DNA of 56,122 bases from an uncultured bacterium (GTDB lineage Bacteria > Patescibacteriota > Andersenbacteria > UBA10190 > CAIZMI01), in contig CAIZMI010000055.1 of assembly GCA_903934015.1 (NCBI GenBank), positions 1-56,122 on the forward strand. Direction: 5' to 3'. The position numbers and the translations under genes are program-made. Under the pieces are notes generated by a model, which made no database searches, had not been told where the DNA came from, and saw only the letters and a program-made list of their open reading frames with translations. Every line of letters begins with the position of its first letter. Position 1 is the stretch's first letter. Positions 35,411 through 44,061 of the stretch are shown in pieces.

Positions 35411-36421
35411 ATGATTACGTTTAAAAACCTATTTGCCCAAATAATCACTTTCCAAAACCTAAATAAAGCTTGTCATGAAGCGGCGCGTGGAAAGAAAAAT
35501 AAATACGGTGTTGCGGATTTTATCTTGAACAAGGAGAAAGAAATATTGCGTTTGCAAAATGAACTGGAGAATGGCTCATACGCGCCCGGCGGTTATCATA
35601 CGTTTTGGATCGCGGAATATGCCAAGAAACGGGAAATTAGCGCGGCGCCGTTTCGTGACCGCGTTGTTCATCACGCTTTCTGTCAAATTGTCGAACCAAT
35701 CTTTGATAAACGCTTCGTTTTTCATTCATTCGCGTGTCGCATAGACAAGGGAACACACAAGGCTTTGAAAGTTTGTCAAAATTATTTAAGGCGGAATAAT
35801 TTTGTTTTTCAGGGCGATATTGTTAAATATTTCAACAATATCGATCAGGATATTTTGCTTGGTATTTTGAGAAAAAAAATCAAGGATGATAAAACTATGC
35901 GGTTGGCCGAGCTGATAGTTTTTTCTTGGAATAAAGATACCGGAAAGGGTGTACCGATTGGTAATTTAACGAGTCAGTTTTTTGCCAATCTATATTTGAA
36001 TGAATTGGATTATTTCGTAAAGTTTAATTTGCGCGAGTATTTTTACTTACGCTATATGGATGATTTTTTAATCTTCGGCACTGATAAAAAAATTCTCCAG
36101 GCGCGTCAGTTGCAAGTAACAGAATATATTTCAGACAAACTGAAACTGGCTCTGCATCAAAAGAAGACGTTAGTTTATTTTTGTTCCCTTGGGGTTCCTT
36201 GGCTTGGTTTTCGTATTTTTAATCATTATCGGCGCCTAAAGAGGGCGAACATTCTGCGCTTCTTGAAAAAAATACGGATATTGCGCAAGCGGAGTTTGCG
36301 AACGGGGCATGAATTTGAGGAAATATTAAAGGCCGTGAATCGTTGGATAAATCATGCTGAAAGCGGAGATACTTACTGTTTAAGAAAAAAGCTATTTCGT
36401 GGTATAATTCTTAACAAATGA
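35411..36421 (+). CDS. DGR reverse transcriptase
   Basis: 336 residues. Group II-intron-like RT of the DGR class. Catalytic carboxylates: D136 in FQGDIVKYFNNID, and Y215-M216-D217-D218 in LRYMDDFLIFG. Motif 4 reads IGNLTSQFFANLYLNELD (G184-Q189), the SQ-containing form typical of DGR RTs rather than QG of retroviruses. A basic thumb follows (RRLKRANILRFLKKIRILRK). No maturase or endonuclease domain. The stop overlaps the start of the next gene (ATGA). Confidence 0.97.
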   Translation: MITFKNLFAQIITFQNLNKACHEAARGKKNKYGVADFILNKEKEILRLQNELENGSYAPGGYHTFWIAEYAKKREISAAPFRDRVVHHAFCQIVEPIFDKRFVFHSFACRIDKGTHKALKVCQNYLRRNNFVFQGDIVKYFNNIDQDILLGILRKKIKDDKTMRLAELIVFSWNKDTGKGVPIGNLTSQFFANLYLNELDYFVKFNLREYFYLRYMDDFLIFGTDKKILQARQLQVTEYISDKLKLALHQKKTLVYFCSLGVPWLGFRIFNHYRRLKRANILRFLKKIRILRKRSLRTGHEFEEILKAVNRWINHAESGDTYCLRKKLFRGIILNK

Positions 36422-39120
36422 TGGTGTGGCAAATAAATAAAGAAAAAATATCGGTTTTAGGTGGTATTTGCATATGTTTTGTTATGTTTTTATTGGCGTT
36501 TCCAGGCATTGCTTTTGCTGATCAATATACGGGCGGTTCCGGGGACGGCTTTTCCCAAAGCGAAACGGGGACAATACGGTTAAATACACTTCTTTCTGAA
36601 GATCCTTTTTTTAGAGTTTCGTATCTGGGGGGTTCCGGTGACGGTTGGGTAAGTAGTGGCGTGAGTAGTGTTGTTGATACAATCGCTCCAAGTGGTGGGT
36701 CGGTTAGTTATACAAATGGTTTCTATACTTCAATCAGTGTGCCGATTACATATAACACTGGTTCTGACACTGGTTCCGGCCTCAACTTAACAACGGGAAA
36801 AATTCAGCGTTCCAGTGCCACTTTAACCAATGGATTGTGTGGGTCGTATTCAAGCTTTTCTGAACTTGTCATGGAATATGATGGTGCATACACAGATATA
36901 ACTGTTAGTACGGGTAATTGTTACAAATATCAATATCTTATTTCGGACGTTCAAGGTAATCAAGCGATTTTTACTTCTACAAATGAGGCTAAGGTTGATA
37001 CAATTCTCCCAACCATTACAACTGTTTCATCCGACAAAGCCAATGGAACATACGGCGTGGGTACTGTTATTGATATCGACCTCACCTTCTCCGAACCGGT
37101 CACATCTACCGGTACCGGTACAATTACGCTCGAAACCGGCGCAACCGATCAAACTTGCGATTTTACTGTCACTAATTCCAGCACCGCTACTTGTAACTAC
37201 GTTGTGCAAGCGGGAGACCAAAGCAGTGATCTCACTGTTAAGACAGTGGCGGGAACAATCAAAGATTCCGCGGAGAATGCCGTCACTAACTTTGTTCCCG
37301 CATCCAACCTTGCCGTCACTAAACAAATCGTCATCGATACTTCTCCCACTGTGCCATCCGGTCTAACCGGCACCGTTCTCTCCTCCACCTCAATCAGATG
37401 GGACTGGACGGATAACAGCAGTGATGAAACAGGTTTCAAACTGTATTCCGGTACCGGCACGTTAATCACCACACTGTCCGCAGGAATTGCAACATACACC
37501 GAGACCGGTCTTACTAAAGGAACAACATACAACCGCAAGCTTCTTTCATATAACGCCGGTGGTAATTCCGCCTACACAACAACCGTCTCCGTCCTCACTT
37601 ACGCCGAACCAACCGCGCCCTCAAGTTTTACTGGAACGGCAATTTCTTCCACTGCCATCACGTGGAATTGGTCAGACAACAGTAATTACGTAGCTGGTTT
37701 CAAACTATACGACGAAAACAATAATCTTATCACCACGATTGAAGAAGTGAATCAACAGTCATATACCGAAACTGGGCTCACCAAAGGAATTAGCTACACC
37801 CGCCAAATCACGGCTTATAATGATGCTGGTATCTCTGCTAAATCAAATTCTGTTACGGTTGAAACACTCTCAATCGCCATGGCTTCACCGAAACTAAATT
37901 CTCCCACTCCTGATAGCGAACTCACTACCGTTACGCCCACCTTTTCTTTCAACCGCGTCACCGACGTCGACGGCGTTAAATCATACACCCTCTTGATCGA
38001 CGAAGGAAAGTCTAATGAAATGTCGTACACAATTGATAATATCCCCGATGGCTCAACAGTTAACAGTTCCGACTATACCGCGCAGGGCAATCAAGATTCC
38101 ATTACTATAACCCTTAAAACTCAAGCGGGAATGGTGAGAGGCGCTCACACCTGGAAAATTCGTGCCATGGACAATCTGAGTGAAACAGGGGACTCCGACT
38201 TTGCTTCTTTCACAGTTGTCTTGCCGGTAGCGGTTACCAATCAAGAAGATCAAGTAACGGCAGATCAGCTGATTATCAGAATTCCTCTGTTACAAAAATT
38301 AGCCCAAAAAACCCTTACCCCCAAAGAAGTAACCAAGCAGTACCAAGAAGGAAAGACTCCCTCTCGCACCAGTCCCTCGCTCTGGCTTGATAATTTAGAG
38401 AAACAAGCGGAACTAAGAGCGGATAAGCAAACAGAGAACATGGATCAATTCTTGAGCAAACTTATTACAATGCTTGCCCCGCGAAGCTTTAGCGGAGTGG
38501 GGAAGCAATTGCAAGCGTTTAACGATGGCGTGGAAGCATTTAGAAAAGAAACGCAAAGTAAAATCGCCGGTTGGTTTAATACCCTTAAAAACCAAGTTAT
38601 CGCTTTCTTTACGAGAACAACTCCCGCAAGCGGACAACGGTTTTTCGCTTTCCTCTCTTCCTCGTTCCACAATACGGGAAATTGGTGGAATGAACTAACG
38701 AAGCAGGGAAGAAACAATCGTTTGGCCTTGGCGGAACAAGGAGAAAAATTTGCCAACTTGGCGCTTAATCCGACACAACGCACGCTTGAAAGAGTTCGTC
38801 TTGCTTCGGTTGGTTCATTTGAAGCGTTAAGCGGAAATTACGAAAAAGGACTTAGTATCGGCGACATCCATCTCTCCGAAATTGCAAACAACGAAGCTAC
38901 ACTTAAATGGACCACCAATCGCTTAACCCGCGCCAAAGTCAACTACGGCGAATCGTTAATGTACGGTGAGGAAATCTTCATCGACCGTTATGACAAAAAG
39001 CAAACAACCAAATTAACAAACCTAAAACCCAACACCAAGTATTACTTTGAAATTATCGTTACCGACCTGCAATATAAACAAACATACGACGCCTATTACA
39101 GCTTTGTGACGAAAGAGTAG
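36418..39120 (+). CDS. large secreted protein with Ig/fibronectin-like domains
   Basis: 900 residues. Signal peptide (VLGGICICFVMFLLAFPGIA), two GGSGDG motifs near the mature N-terminus (YTGGSGDGF and YLGGSGDGW), then a series of Ig-like/FN3-like domains (about 80-610). A helical region (about 625-790) with KTLTPKEVTKQYQEGKTPS follows, then a last FN3-like domain (DIHLSEIANNEATLKWTTNR to YYSFVTKE). The start is coupled to the RT stop. From about 37000 the + strand becomes C-rich, suggesting a composite origin. It may be the surface partner or anchor of the diversified lectin; this is inference. Confidence 0.8.
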   Translation: MMVWQINKEKISVLGGICICFVMFLLAFPGIAFADQYTGGSGDGFSQSETGTIRLNTLLSEDPFFRVSYLGGSGDGWVSSGVSSVVDTIAPSGGSVSYTNGFYTSISVPITYNTGSDTGSGLNLTTGKIQRSSATLTNGLCGSYSSFSELVMEYDGAYTDITVSTGNCYKYQYLISDVQGNQAIFTSTNEAKVDTILPTITTVSSDKANGTYGVGTVIDIDLTFSEPVTSTGTGTITLETGATDQTCDFTVTNSSTATCNYVVQAGDQSSDLTVKTVAGTIKDSAENAVTNFVPASNLAVTKQIVIDTSPTVPSGLTGTVLSSTSIRWDWTDNSSDETGFKLYSGTGTLITTLSAGIATYTETGLTKGTTYNRKLLSYNAGGNSAYTTTVSVLTYAEPTAPSSFTGTAISSTAITWNWSDNSNYVAGFKLYDENNNLITTIEEVNQQSYTETGLTKGISYTRQITAYNDAGISAKSNSVTVETLSIAMASPKLNSPTPDSELTTVTPTFSFNRVTDVDGVKSYTLLIDEGKSNEMSYTIDNIPDGSTVNSSDYTAQGNQDSITITLKTQAGMVRGAHTWKIRAMDNLSETGDSDFASFTVVLPVAVTNQEDQVTADQLIIRIPLLQKLAQKTLTPKEVTKQYQEGKTPSRTSPSLWLDNLEKQAELRADKQTENMDQFLSKLITMLAPRSFSGVGKQLQAFNDGVEAFRKETQSKIAGWFNTLKNQVIAFFTRTTPASGQRFFAFLSSSFHNTGNWWNELTKQGRNNRLALAEQGEKFANLALNPTQRTLERVRLASVGSFEALSGNYEKGLSIGDIHLSEIANNEATLKWTTNRLTRAKVNYGESLMYGEEIFIDRYDKKQTTKLTNLKPNTKYYFEIIVTDLQYKQTYDAYYSFVTKE

Positions 39121-39200
39121 GATTGCTAACAGGGTTGAGCCCTGTAAGTGGATATCCAAGAGTAAAAGTGCCCGACACCTTCTGTCTTCCAGAATTTGAT

Positions 39201-39830
39201 CTACGTTGCTTCCAAATCTTTTTTTGTAATTGATCCTTGACGAAGAATTATCCATTTGCCATCCTCAAATTTTGCGACGGTTGATGGCGCGTTAGTAGGA
39301 AGTTTTCCTCCATCGACCGCCATAAAAGTTTCTTTTGTAAACATTTTTGTTAATTCATCTATGGTATAGGCGGGATTTTCGCCCATATGATTGGCAGAGG
39401 TGGCGGTAATGGGAAATTCTAATAAATCGACTAGGGCTTTTGTGAACGGATGGTCTGCCGTTCGTACGCCAATTTTACCGTCTTTTGCGAGGTGCGCGAG
39501 GATTGGTTGTGGTTTAACCAGTAAAGTGAGTGGTTTATCGTTAAATTTTTCTAATACCATTTTTTCCTGTTCAGAAATTTCCACGAATTTATTTTTGTCT
39601 TTTGTGGGGAGTAAAATACTGTAAGCTTTTTCACCCGTACGACCCTTGAGATCAGATAGTTTTTCAAGCGCTACCTTATCAATCACATTTACGCCTAATC
39701 CGTATGATGTGCCGGTAGGAAAAGCGACAATCTCACTTTTCTTCAAAAGAAACAATACTCGTGAGTGGTGGTGAATGGGGAGAGTGTCGATCATTCTTTG
39801 AAGTTTATTCTTCAAATAGAAACTCTTCAA
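39201..39830 (-). CDS. tsaC: L-threonylcarbamoyladenylate synthase (Sua5/YrdC/TsaC)
   Basis: 209 residues. Makes threonylcarbamoyl-AMP for the t6A37 modification of ANN-decoding tRNAs. Motifs: EIVAFPTGTSYGLGVNVID, KGRTGEKAYSILL (KxR-type site), GVRTADHPFTKAL and ITATSANHMGENPAY. The start is TTG at 39830: a strong AGGAGGT lies 7 nt upstream of it, while the internal ATG (39794) has no such site. One of few minus-strand genes; it interrupts the + strand run after the DGR. Confidence 0.92.
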   Translation of the reverse strand: MKSFYLKNKLQRMIDTLPIHHHSRVLFLLKKSEIVAFPTGTSYGLGVNVIDKVALEKLSDLKGRTGEKAYSILLPTKDKNKFVEISEQEKMVLEKFNDKPLTLLVKPQPILAHLAKDGKIGVRTADHPFTKALVDLLEFPITATSANHMGENPAYTIDELTKMFTKETFMAVDGGKLPTNAPSTVAKFEDGKWIILRQGSITKKDLEAT

Positions 39831-39847
39831 GGGAATGACCTCCTAAG

Positions 39848-39970
39848 TCATAATTTTCAATGATCAAATATTAATTTTCAAATAATGATTAAATTTTCAA
39901 GCAAGTAACTCTTTTTGTTGGTTTGGAAATTGGTAATTATTTGAAAATTGAAAATTGAGCATTGAAAATT
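39848..39970. repeat. large AT-rich imperfect inverted repeat
   Basis: The left arm (ATTTTCAATGATC, AATTTTCAAATAATG, TTTTCAA) and right arm (TTGGAAATTGG, TTTGAAAATTG, CATTGAAAATTT) are imperfect reverse complements around a non-palindromic centre. The same vocabulary recurs at 54322-54409 and in degenerate form at 46275-46335. It fills most of the gap 39831-40126, which has no other feature apart from the leader of the zinc-ribbon gene. Confidence 0.65.
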
Positions 39971-40126
39971 TGGGAAGTCAATAAATGCTAAATAATTAAA
40001 TTTGATCTCTGAAATAAATAGATTTGTTTGGGTAAATATGTTCCCTGTTGTGTTCTTTTAAACTCGTTGCTATTATGCCAAACAGTTAAAACAAATGGGG
40101 GGATTATTATTATTAAGAGAAATAAA

Positions 40127-40327
40127 ATGGCAGAATATGATATTTCAGATACAACTCCGAAGACAGGAGAATATGTCTGTACATCATGCGGGGAAATGAC
40201 CGAGTTTGAGCGGGATGATGATTTTTCGGTTTGTCCATCCTGCGAGGACGATAATGGTAAGTGGGTCCACGCCGTTGTGGAAGATGAAGATGAAAAGAAA
40301 GAAGAAGACGAATTTGGTGATGAGTGA
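40127..40327 (+). CDS. small zinc-ribbon protein
   Basis: 66 residues from ATG 40127 (MAEYDISDTTPKTGEYVCTS). Two knuckles, CTSC (about 18-21) and CPSC (about 36-39), form a zinc ribbon, followed by a very acidic tail (VVEDEDEKKEEDEFGDE). An upstream in-frame start at 40028 adds unlikely sequence. Function unknown; it overlaps the next gene by 4 bp. Confidence 0.75.
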   Translation: MAEYDISDTTPKTGEYVCTSCGEMTEFERDDDFSVCPSCEDDNGKWVHAVVEDEDEKKEEDEFGDE

Positions 40328-41295
40328 AAAATAGCTATATGTGTTTAGCAGTAGTCGCAAGGTGGGTGGTTGTGGTCGTGGGGGTGTTTGCGATTATCTT
40401 TGTTGGGTTAAGAATTTTATATTCTCGTGACCTAAATATTGTTGAGCATGATGATGGGGCCCTATCTTCATCTGGTAAGCAAGAGGTGTTTAAGAAGGGT
40501 CTTGCGGAGAACGAAAGTTCTGATTATGTTCTTCCTGTTAAAACATTGCACTCTAAAGCGGGTGTTGTGATTAATGCCAATACTGGCAAGGTAATCTATG
40601 CCGAGAATGCTTTTGAGGTGTTACCAATGGCTAGTATTACCAAGCTGATGAGCAGTATGGTTGCGATAGATAACAAGATAGGCCTAGAAGCCGTTGTTAC
40701 GATACCGCCGGATGATTACACGATTGGCGGGAATTTACGTATTGTGGCCGGTCGTGAAACGGTTTCCGTGAAGGATCTTTTTTATGCGAGCATTACCGGT
40801 TCAGCCAATAACGCGGCTTTAGCAATTGCAAAGCTCGCAAAACTAAGTGAGGTGGATTTTGTATCAGTCATGAATCGTAAGGCGGTGGAGTTGGGGCTGG
40901 AATCATTGCATTTTCAAGAAGCCAGCGGGCTTTCTTCTAATAATTCCGGTTCTGCGTATGATGTTGCTCGAATGGCCGGGTACGCGTTTCTCCATTATCC
41001 GTTAATAATGGATGCCGCGTCGCAAAAAGAATATAAAATCACGACGAAAAATACAAAACGTGAACACATAATAAAGAATCCAAATGAACTATTTGCGCGC
41101 GCAAGCGGGCAGTTTGTGGCCAGTAAAACCGGTTATCTTGATGAAGCGTTGTATTGTCTTGTACTGGCAAAAAATACTCAAGGAGGTATGATTGTAGCCG
41201 TAACGCTTGGTAATGCCGATAAACAAGATGGCGAAAATGAGACATTGGATCTATTGAAAAAGGGGGAGTCGGCGTTTCTTGGCGCGGTTAATTAA
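40324..41295 (+). CDS. D-alanyl-D-alanine carboxypeptidase (peptidase S11)
   Basis: 323 residues from GTG 40324. N-terminal membrane anchor (about 10-28), then a penicillin-binding domain with the three active-site motifs: S104-x-x-K107 (SITK), S160-A-N162 in place of the usual SGN, and K268-T-G270 (KTGY). Trims the terminal D-Ala of peptidoglycan stem peptides outside the membrane. It overlaps the zinc-ribbon gene and is 17 bp upstream of an HtrA protease, forming an envelope maintenance group. Confidence 0.93.
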   Translation: MKNSYMCLAVVARWVVVVVGVFAIIFVGLRILYSRDLNIVEHDDGALSSSGKQEVFKKGLAENESSDYVLPVKTLHSKAGVVINANTGKVIYAENAFEVLPMASITKLMSSMVAIDNKIGLEAVVTIPPDDYTIGGNLRIVAGRETVSVKDLFYASITGSANNAALAIAKLAKLSEVDFVSVMNRKAVELGLESLHFQEASGLSSNNSGSAYDVARMAGYAFLHYPLIMDAASQKEYKITTKNTKREHIIKNPNELFARASGQFVASKTGYLDEALYCLVLAKNTQGGMIVAVTLGNADKQDGENETLDLLKKGESAFLGAVN

Positions 41296-41312
41296 TTCAT
41301 AATCATAAAAAC

Positions 41313-42536
41313 ATGGAACAGAGTCAAAACATTATTGAAAATAAAGATCGCGGTACAATGATGCTTTTGCTCACATGTGTCGGACTTGGTTTTATTGGGG
41401 GATTAGTTGGTGCCGGATTGGTGAACGAAAAAGGAGGCAAGCTTTTCAGTGCAATTGGCACTAATCAGTCTGAGCCCGCTTTACGGATAAGTAATAGCGA
41501 TGATCCCATTGTTGGTGTTGTCGATCAAACCAGTTCCGCGGTTGTTGCTATTTCGATTATTAAAAATATTCAGCAAGTAAAAAATGTTCCCGTTGATCCT
41601 TTTGGTAATGATTTCTTTGGACAATCGCCTTTTAGAATTCAAATCCAGCAACCATCCGGAACACCGATTCCGCGCGAAGTTGGAAATGGGTCTGGGTTTA
41701 TTGTTGACAGTAGCGGTTTGATAATAACCAACAAGCATGTCGTTAGCGATGAAACGGCAAGTTATGAGGTGACTTTAAAAAATGGGGAACGTATGAAAGC
41801 AAAGGTTGTCGCGAGTGATCCTCTTTTTGATTTGGCAATATTAAAAGTTGAAAAAATTAATTTACCTACGTTGAAATTTGCCGATTCCGGTAAGGTAAAA
41901 GTTGGACAAACTGTAGTGGCGATCGGTAACCCTCTTGGAGAATTTCCCAATAGTGTCAGTGCCGGGATCATTTCTGGTATCGGTAGGCAGGTGCAGGCAG
42001 GCAATTCTTATACCGGTGAAGTTGAGACTTTAAATTCTGTGATTCAAACAGACGCGGCGATTAATCCGGGGAATTCCGGTGGACCATTATTGGATTTGAG
42101 CGGACAGGTGGTGGGGGTCAATTCAGCAACCGCGGGAAGCGCGGAAAATATCAGTTTCGCCATACCATCAAACGAAGCATCGCGTGTGATTAATGATTAC
42201 AAAAAAGAAGGTCGCGTAGTTCGTGCGATTCTTGGTGTTCGGTATGTAATGATCACTTCCGAAATTAAAGAACAGAATAAACTTTCTGTTGATAAAGGGG
42301 CATTGGTTGTTAGCGGTGGCATACAAGCACCTGCCGTACAGCCTGGTAGTGGCGCGGAACGCGCGGGTATTAAAGAAGGTGACATTATAACAAAAGTTGG
42401 AGGGAATGATTTAACGGCCGAAAAAACACTGCAATCATTTATTGGTGAAAAAAAACCGGGTGAAACGCTTGTGTTGACGATTTTGTCCGGTGGTCAGGAA
42501 AAAAATATTACAGTCACTCTCACCGAAGCAAAGTGA
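41313..42536 (+). CDS. HtrA/DegP-type serine protease with one PDZ domain
   Basis: 407 residues. N-terminal membrane helix (about 15-36), trypsin-like domain with catalytic triad H142 (NKHVV), D173 (DLAIL) and S255 (GNSGGPLLD), then one PDZ domain (about 315-405). Membrane-anchored quality-control protease of the envelope (S1C). An inactive relative is encoded at 47865-48923. Confidence 0.95.
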   Translation: MEQSQNIIENKDRGTMMLLLTCVGLGFIGGLVGAGLVNEKGGKLFSAIGTNQSEPALRISNSDDPIVGVVDQTSSAVVAISIIKNIQQVKNVPVDPFGNDFFGQSPFRIQIQQPSGTPIPREVGNGSGFIVDSSGLIITNKHVVSDETASYEVTLKNGERMKAKVVASDPLFDLAILKVEKINLPTLKFADSGKVKVGQTVVAIGNPLGEFPNSVSAGIISGIGRQVQAGNSYTGEVETLNSVIQTDAAINPGNSGGPLLDLSGQVVGVNSATAGSAENISFAIPSNEASRVINDYKKEGRVVRAILGVRYVMITSEIKEQNKLSVDKGALVVSGGIQAPAVQPGSGAERAGIKEGDIITKVGGNDLTAEKTLQSFIGEKKPGETLVLTILSGGQEKNITVTLTEAK

Positions 42537-42544
42537 AAATGCGT

Positions 42545-42742
42545 GTTCGCATTTTCATCCTCGACCGAGATCGAGGATCCAAGTTCGCATTTTCATCCCC
42601 TAGCGCCATAGGGGATCCAATCCTCGACTGAGGTCAAGGATCAGTCGTCCCCTCTCTTTGTTAAGGGCGATGGTCACTCCCATTAACTTAAGGGCTTTTA
42701 AAGCCTCGTTGTTTCGTGGGGGAGCACCTCTGTGTGCTCCCG
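42545..42742. repeat. cluster of tandem hairpins upstream of lgt
   Basis: GTTCGCATTTTCATCC occurs twice (42545 and 42583), each followed by a hairpin: ATCCTCGA...TCGAGGAT and ATCCCCTA...TAGGGGAT. A third hairpin has ATCCTCGA...TCAAGGAT. Further on is GGGAGCAC...GTGCTCCC. The gap 42537-42846 contains nothing else but the lgt promoter; the open frame from 42658 into lgt is a by-product of these repeats. Confidence 0.7.
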
Positions 42743-42834
42743 CGCAGGCGGATACAGAGGTCCGCCCCTACTGGGTAAGTCTAAACACTAGAAAAACGTA
42801 CATAGCGGTTGCGTGCGCGAAAGAAGAAAAAAGC

Positions 42835-42840
42835 TATAAT
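42835..42840 (+). promoter_or_regulatory. -10 box of lgt (leaderless)
   Basis: TATAAT ends 6 nt before ATG 42847; no ribosome binding site is visible. This supports the internal ATG as the true start of lgt. Confidence 0.6.
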
Positions 42841-42846
42841 TCATAC

Positions 42847-43602
42847 ATGATCCCGTATTTCTACATCGATCATTTTTATCTCGGTTCATTAGAAATTCAT
42901 GTCTGGGGATTTTTTGTCGCACTTGGAATAATAACCGGTGCGTTGATTGCGATAAAGCGGGCAAAAATATTCAACATAAAGTCAGGGGAAATTATCGATT
43001 TTGTTTTTTGGCTTACTTTTGGCGCGTTTATTGGTGGCAGGGTACTTTTTGTATTAATAAATAATGGTTTCAGTCTAGGTGGAGTTTTTGAACGATCCGG
43101 CAGTGGTTTTTCGAGTCTTGGGGCAATTGTGGTTGGAATAATTATTACTTTCTTCATTATCCGAAAACGTCGTATTTTGCCAAGCGTGTTTTTGCAAATA
43201 TTTGCCCCAGTTTTTCTTTTAGTGGAGGGCGTTGGTCGTATCGGTTGTTTTTTGATTCATGAGCATCTGGGACGCATATCAAACTTTTATTTAGCTGTTA
43301 GAATTGGCGATGCTTCGCGTCACGATCTCGGCTTATATTTTTCCATTTCGGCATTGTTTGGTTTTATCATAATTATCGGATTGAAAAAATATCAAAAAAT
43401 ACCAACCATTGCGGTTGGTTGGTTATCGATAATTTGGTATTTTGTCGCACGTTTCTTATTGGAATTTTTATATGAAAATGGCGGTCAATTTGGGGTCGTG
43501 AAGTACGCGGGGTTGACGTTAATGCAATACATTTCACTTTTTGTAATTTTGGGGGTTACTTCAATGATCATTATTAAAATAAAAAAACCGCGTCGTTGGT
43601 GA
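42847..43602 (+). CDS. lgt: prolipoprotein diacylglyceryl transferase
   Basis: 251 residues from ATG 42847 (MIPYFYIDHFYLGSLEIHVW). Moves diacylglycerol onto the lipobox Cys of prolipoproteins. Seven membrane helices. The Lgt signature is recognisable as VEGVGRIGCFLIHEHLGR (commonly GRxGNFxNxE..G, here with Cys and Ile-His changes). Conserved Tyr and Arg positions lie in WYFVARFLLEFLYENGG. The upstream extension to 42658 is rejected because it translates palindromic repeats. Confidence 0.9.
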   Translation: MIPYFYIDHFYLGSLEIHVWGFFVALGIITGALIAIKRAKIFNIKSGEIIDFVFWLTFGAFIGGRVLFVLINNGFSLGGVFERSGSGFSSLGAIVVGIIITFFIIRKRRILPSVFLQIFAPVFLLVEGVGRIGCFLIHEHLGRISNFYLAVRIGDASRHDLGLYFSISALFGFIIIIGLKKYQKIPTIAVGWLSIIWYFVARFLLEFLYENGGQFGVVKYAGLTLMQYISLFVILGVTSMIIIKIKKPRRW

Positions 43603-43606
43603 CGCG
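43575..43606 (-). terminator. intrinsic terminator of the minus-strand gene
   Basis: Stem CCGCGTC (43588-43594) with GACGCGG (43601-43607 region) around a GTTGGT loop. On the minus strand it is followed by a T-rich tract (the complement of AAAATAAAAAAA at 43577-43587). It ends transcription of the gene at 43612-43887 and also lies at the end of lgt. Confidence 0.75.
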
Positions 43607-43611
43607 GGTTA

Positions 43612-43887
43612 TTACAGTAGCACGTCGTTCTCGAACGTGAGAACGATTGGTTCGATCGTACGAAAACTCAATGCGAAGATCAATTGGCCGATATTTTCAT
43701 AAAGAGTTGCTTCAAGACCGGTGTCCTCATTGAATTTCCTCAGCAAGAAGTCTGGACCATGCTCAAGACCTTGCTTGATTCGAATGGCTTCATGTCTTCG
43801 TTCGGTCTGTACCCAGAGAGTGACGTCGTGCGCCTTTTCTATCGGTATTACAATATCACGTAGAGGAATCACGAGATATCTAATCAA
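43612..43887 (-). CDS. hypothetical protein, unknown
   Basis: 91 residues, soluble, starting at TTG 43887 with GAGAAG a few bases upstream. It begins MIRYLVIPLRDIVIPIEKAH and contains LRKFNEDTGLEATLYENIGQ. Despite no recognisable family, it has a full transcription unit of its own: a consensus promoter at 43944-43972 and an intrinsic terminator just past the stop. I therefore regard it as a real gene. Confidence 0.7.
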   Translation of the reverse strand: MIRYLVIPLRDIVIPIEKAHDVTLWVQTERRHEAIRIKQGLEHGPDFLLRKFNEDTGLEATLYENIGQLIFALSFRTIEPIVLTFENDVLL

Positions 43888-43943
43888 GGCTTCTCTTTCA
43901 GATTTTTTTGGGTGTGTACCAATTAAAAAACAAACGATAAGTT

Positions 43944-43972
43944 ATTATACTTTTTTTGAGGAAATATATCAA
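43944..43972 (-). promoter_or_regulatory. consensus minus-strand promoter
   Basis: Reading the minus strand: TTGATA (43972-43967), 17-nt spacer, TATAAT (43949-43944). Predicted start near 43937, giving a leader of about 50 nt to the TTG start at 43887. Confidence 0.8.
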
Positions 43973-44061
43973 GCGGTCGATATGCTTGCCCTTCTTTACG
44001 GTAGTAGTATTCTTAATGCAATATCTCTTTTTGGGGGATCCTAATTATTACTTTAAACACA

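Noticed and set aside
42658-42846. 63-codon N-terminal extension of lgt
   Set aside because: It is made of hairpin repeats (GAPLCAPAQADTEV-type translation). Homology begins at the ATG at 42847, directly after a TATAAT.
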